Positions 62,025 to 64,000 of a stretch of DNA of 64,000 nucleotides are shown here, in pieces. Under the pieces are notes generated by a model. It was given only the letters and a program-made list of their open reading frames with translations. It searched no databases and was not told the DNA's origin. This DNA is from Calditrichia bacterium. Lineage in GTDB: Bacteria; Calditrichota; Calditrichia; RBG-13-44-9; J075. Numbering within the stretch: position 1 is the first letter of the stretch; every line of letters begins with the position of its first letter. The DNA is taken from positions 248,001 to 312,000 of the forward strand of contig JANQRS010000029.1 in assembly GCA_028284445.1 (NCBI GenBank). The letters run 5' to 3'. A program made the position numbers and the translations under genes.

Positions 62025-62054
62025 AACATACTGAAAAGCGATTGAATTTGTCAA
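62025..62054 (-). promoter_or_regulatory. Sigma-70 promoter of the cold-shock gene
   Basis: On the minus strand TTGACA (plus 62049-62054) and TATGTT (plus 62025-62030) are separated by 18 bp. The predicted start is near 62018. Confidence 0.75.
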
Positions 62055-62089
62055 GAAAAAGGTTGTGACACTATAAAATAAGGACTTAC

Positions 62090-62106
62090 GCGGTTTTTAA
62101 AACCGC
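62090..62106. other. Short hairpin after the THUMP methyltransferase gene
   Basis: GCGGTTTT-T-AAAACCGC is a near-perfect 8-bp palindrome 9 nt after the stop. There is no T-run, so it is only a weak candidate for a terminator or processing site. Confidence 0.35.
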
Positions 62107-62115
62107 CAAAAACGC

Positions 62116-63255
62116 TCAAAAAATGTCCACTTTGAGCAGTCTGCCATCCAGTTTTGCATTAAAAAGCGGCTTCTTCCAACTGGGGCGTAACCCCAGAAAG
62201 CGGATGAATTCCCGTTCACCGAAATAGATGTAGGCGGTAGATCCCTGGCACCGTTGTTTCAAAAAGTCTCCCAATTCCTTATAGAGCTGCGGAAGCGTGG
62301 CGGCATCGCCCATGCGAATACCATATGGCGGATTGCAGATGATGGTGGTGTTTTCCAGACCAGGCAGAGAGCGGAAATCTGCTTTTTTGATACGGACTTT
62401 CCCGCTGAGGGGGAGGCTGTTGAGGTTCTTATTGGCGGCGGATACTGCTTTCATTGTCCGGTCGCTTCCGGCGATCAGTCCTTCCGGTAGAGATTGTTGT
62501 TTTGTATCAATGGATTGCCGAAGTTGCTGATAGATTTTTTTGTCGAAATCCGGCAAGTATTCAAAACCAAAGCGTTGTCGCATTGCGCCGCCGGCGATTC
62601 CGCAATAGCGCATCGCTGCTTCCGCCAAAAGGGTGCCGGATCCACACATGGGATCATAAAGCGGGCGCTCTCCCTGCCATTCGCTCAGTTCCAGGATCGC
62701 CGCAGCCAGCGTTTCCTGCATCGGCGCATCAACGCTGGCTTTGCGATAGCCGCGCTTATGCAAAGAGCCGCCGGAGGTATCGAAGGAAATAGTGGCCTGA
62801 TTCTGATGTATATGAAGATTGAGCCAAATATCCGGATGTCGGCGATCAACGGACGGACGGCGTCCAACCTCTTCCGTAAAATAATCAACAATCGCGTCTT
62901 TCAGCTTCAGCGCGGCGTATTGCGAATGGCTGATCTTGCTATTGGAGACATTGGCAACGATGGCAAACGTTTGGTCTGATCCAAACAATTGCTGCCAGGG
63001 AAGCGCTTTTGCCTGCTTGTATAAAACTTCCGGGGTGTGGCATTTAAATGTGTGCAGTGGGGCAAGCACTCTGGTAAGCAGGCGCGAGCAGTAGTTGATG
63101 TTGTAGAGGGCTTCTTTGTCAGCGTCGAAGTGCAAACCGCGAAAAGCGGCAGTAATCCGTTTGCCGCCCAGGGCGGCAATCTCTTCGCTGCCCATCTGCT
63201 CCAAGCCGCCGGTAATCTGCGCAAAGAAGCGGTTTGTTTTCTGGTAGAGAAACAT
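62116..63255 (-). CDS. THUMP-domain class I SAM-dependent RNA methyltransferase (RlmL/YpsC-like)
   Basis: 379 aa. The N-terminal ferredoxin-like and THUMP region (about 1-155: FFAQITGGLEQMGSEEIAALGG...) precedes the Rossmann methyltransferase with the SAM motif YDPMCGSGTLLAEAA and the catalytic NPPYG. This class makes N2-methylguanosine in rRNA or tRNA. Length fits the single-domain YpsC/RlmL N-terminal form; the exact target nucleotide is not certain. Confidence 0.92.
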   Translation of the reverse strand: MFLYQKTNRFFAQITGGLEQMGSEEIAALGGKRITAAFRGLHFDADKEALYNINYCSRLLTRVLAPLHTFKCHTPEVLYKQAKALPWQQLFGSDQTFAIVANVSNSKISHSQYAALKLKDAIVDYFTEEVGRRPSVDRRHPDIWLNLHIHQNQATISFDTSGGSLHKRGYRKASVDAPMQETLAAAILELSEWQGERPLYDPMCGSGTLLAEAAMRYCGIAGGAMRQRFGFEYLPDFDKKIYQQLRQSIDTKQQSLPEGLIAGSDRTMKAVSAANKNLNSLPLSGKVRIKKADFRSLPGLENTTIICNPPYGIRMGDAATLPQLYKELGDFLKQRCQGSTAYIYFGEREFIRFLGLRPSWKKPLFNAKLDGRLLKVDIF

Positions 63256-63291
63256 CCCGCAGTTTAGCGAATTTTAGAGGGATATGGAATG

Positions 63292-63323
63292 AAAAAGAAA
63301 AGGCACGCCATCACTGACGCGCC
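63292..63323 (-). terminator. Intrinsic terminator upstream of the methyltransferase gene
   Basis: On the minus strand GGCGCGTCA and TGGCGTGCC form a 9-bp stem with two G-U pairs, closed by a GTGA (GNRA) tetraloop, followed by TTTTCTTTTT (plus 63292-63301). It lies 215 nt after the trpB-like stop and 37 nt before the methyltransferase start. Confidence 0.8.
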
Positions 63324-63537
63324 TCCCAGTAAATCCAGGGCAACCCTAAGCCTTGGCGTTGCATGGAGTTACCTAACACCCTATGAATAATCGGTTAGTC
63401 GATTCGGAATCTTGAGGGGATTTTTTTGCTGGGAGTAATATTTGTTTTCGCCGAGATTTGAGGCAAGTTCGTAAAGGGATGCTATCCTTTAGAAGGATGC
63501 CATCCGCCGGGAAAAAGACCGGCGGACAGCAATTACT
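63324..63537 (-). other. Non-coding stretch between the TrpB-like gene and a terminator
   Basis: No open frame. Just after the TrpB-like stop lie two hairpins without T-runs: TCCGCCGG/CCGGCGGA (63503-63526) and ATCCTT/AAGGAT (63484-63498). The remainder ends at a strong terminator. It could be a long 3' UTR, an attenuator leader for the methyltransferase, or a small RNA gene. No known riboswitch motif was recognised. Confidence 0.4.
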
Positions 63538-64000
63538 TTAAACAACTTCCGGTGTATTAATCTTCGCGACCGCGTCGTTAACTTCTTCCTGTGTCAATTC
63601 GTGGCGCTCGAGCTTACCGGCGAAGAATGCTTCGTACGCAGACATATCAAAATTGCCATGACCACACATGTTGAAGAGGATGGTTTTTGATTCGCCCGAT
63701 TCCTTGCATTTCTTCGCTTCGCGAATGGCCGTTGCTACGCCGTGATTGGCTTCCGGTGCCGGAATGATGCCTTCAGCCTGGGCAAAAGCGACACCTGCTT
63801 CGAAGCTCTCAAGCTGATCAATCGCTTCTGCTTCAATCAGTTTGTCGTTCAGCAACTGACTGACAATCGCCCCGGCGCCGTGATAGCGCAGCCCGCCCGC
63901 ATGAATCTTCGCAGGTACAAAGGTGTGGCCGAGGGTGTACATTGGCAGCAAGGGGGTCATCCCGATGGTGTCGCCAAAGTCATAGCGGAAAACGCCGCGC
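63538..64000 (-). CDS. trpB: TrpB-like PLP-dependent enzyme, 3' part
   Basis: The frame stays open to the window edge (GVFRYDFGDTIG before the Met at 63960), so the N-terminal two thirds with the PLP Lys lie outside. The visible part, DTIGMTPLLPMYTLGHTFVPAKIHAGGLRYHGAGAIVS and GIIPAPEANHGVATAI, is typical of the TrpB2-like family, which makes Trp from serine and indole often without TrpA. The phosphate-site region SKTILFNMCGHGNFDM is present. No trpA is in the window. Confidence 0.88.
   Translation of the reverse strand, partial: RGVFRYDFGDTIGMTPLLPMYTLGHTFVPAKIHAGGLRYHGAGAIVSQLLNDKLIEAEAIDQLESFEAGVAFAQAEGIIPAPEANHGVATAIREAKKCKESGESKTILFNMCGHGNFDMSAYEAFFAGKLERHELTQEEVNDAVAKINTPEVV

Noticed and set aside
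63330..63400. Cyclic-di-GMP, SAM or cobalamin riboswitch in the gap before the methyltransferase
   Set aside because: The conserved motif order of these classes was not found on either strand.
1..64000. CRISPR array, prophage, IS transposase, rRNA
   Set aside because: No regular short direct repeats with spacers, no phage or transposase genes and no rRNA-like segment were seen.

Overview
The window is about 64 kb of bacterial chromosome, tightly packed on both strands. It encodes a Gram-negative (diderm) organism that makes LPS: TamB, BamA, Skp/OmpH, LpxD, LpxC-FabZ, LpxA and LptD are all present. Three things point to the FCB group and its candidate-phylum relatives (Calditrichota/KSB1/Marinimicrobia-like): a fused LpxC-FabZ enzyme, C-terminal FlgD-like/type IX sorting domains of the YPNPFN type on secreted proteins, and many LytTR and NtrC signalling systems. 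Neither a species nor a firm phylum can be read from the sequence. No rRNA, tRNA, CRISPR array, prophage or transposase gene was seen.

Layout. 1-553: 3' part of a polysaccharide deacetylase. 0.7-14.6 kb: an envelope block, tamB-bamA-skp-lpxD-lpxC/fabZ-lpxA-rseP, then larE and uppP. 15-18.8 kb: an NSS transporter with an unusually small overlapping partner subunit (MetS type, 36 aa), holA, and an ECF sigma/anti-sigma-like pair. 19-27.7 kb: a signalling block with a GAF/degenerate-GGDEF protein, a YhaM-like protein that has lost its HD residues, a receiver domain without its phosphoacceptor Asp, an NtrC-type regulator with its kinase, and mazG. 27.8-35.3 kb: rlmB, lptD, a glycosyltransferase, a Crp/Fnr regulator, a lipoprotein, a small beta-barrel and a YihY/BrkB protein. 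35.4-43.3 kb: a LytTR two-component system divergent from an ABC ATPase and a giant permease/M1-aminopeptidase fusion. 43.4-48.1 kb: histidine kinase, GAF-NtrC activator and Ser/Thr kinase with PEGA repeats in one operon. 48.2-59.8 kb: secreted kelch and M23 proteins with sorting tails, a lipoprotein, a CstB-like persulfide dioxygenase/rhodanese, an OmpR/PhoR-type two-component system, an M1 peptidase and a strictosidine-synthase-like protein. 59.9-64 kb: a DEAD-box helicase, a cold-shock protein, a THUMP RNA methyltransferase and the 3' part of a TrpB-like enzyme.

Two kinds of signal lie between the genes. First, a family of six near-perfect C-run/G-run palindromes (40-52 bp) is scattered through intergenic gaps; the variable cores differ between copies but match between the two arms of each copy. 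A second inverted-repeat family (TCATTCCCGCATG...) sits at two convergent gene ends. Second, several regulatory sites fit the neighbouring regulators: a sigma-54-like promoter with two TTGCA-N5-TGCAA dyads 32 bp apart next to an NtrC gene, and LytTR-type direct repeats 21 bp apart next to a LytTR operon.

The gene models rest on domain and motif reading. The regulatory sites are inferences from sequence alone.
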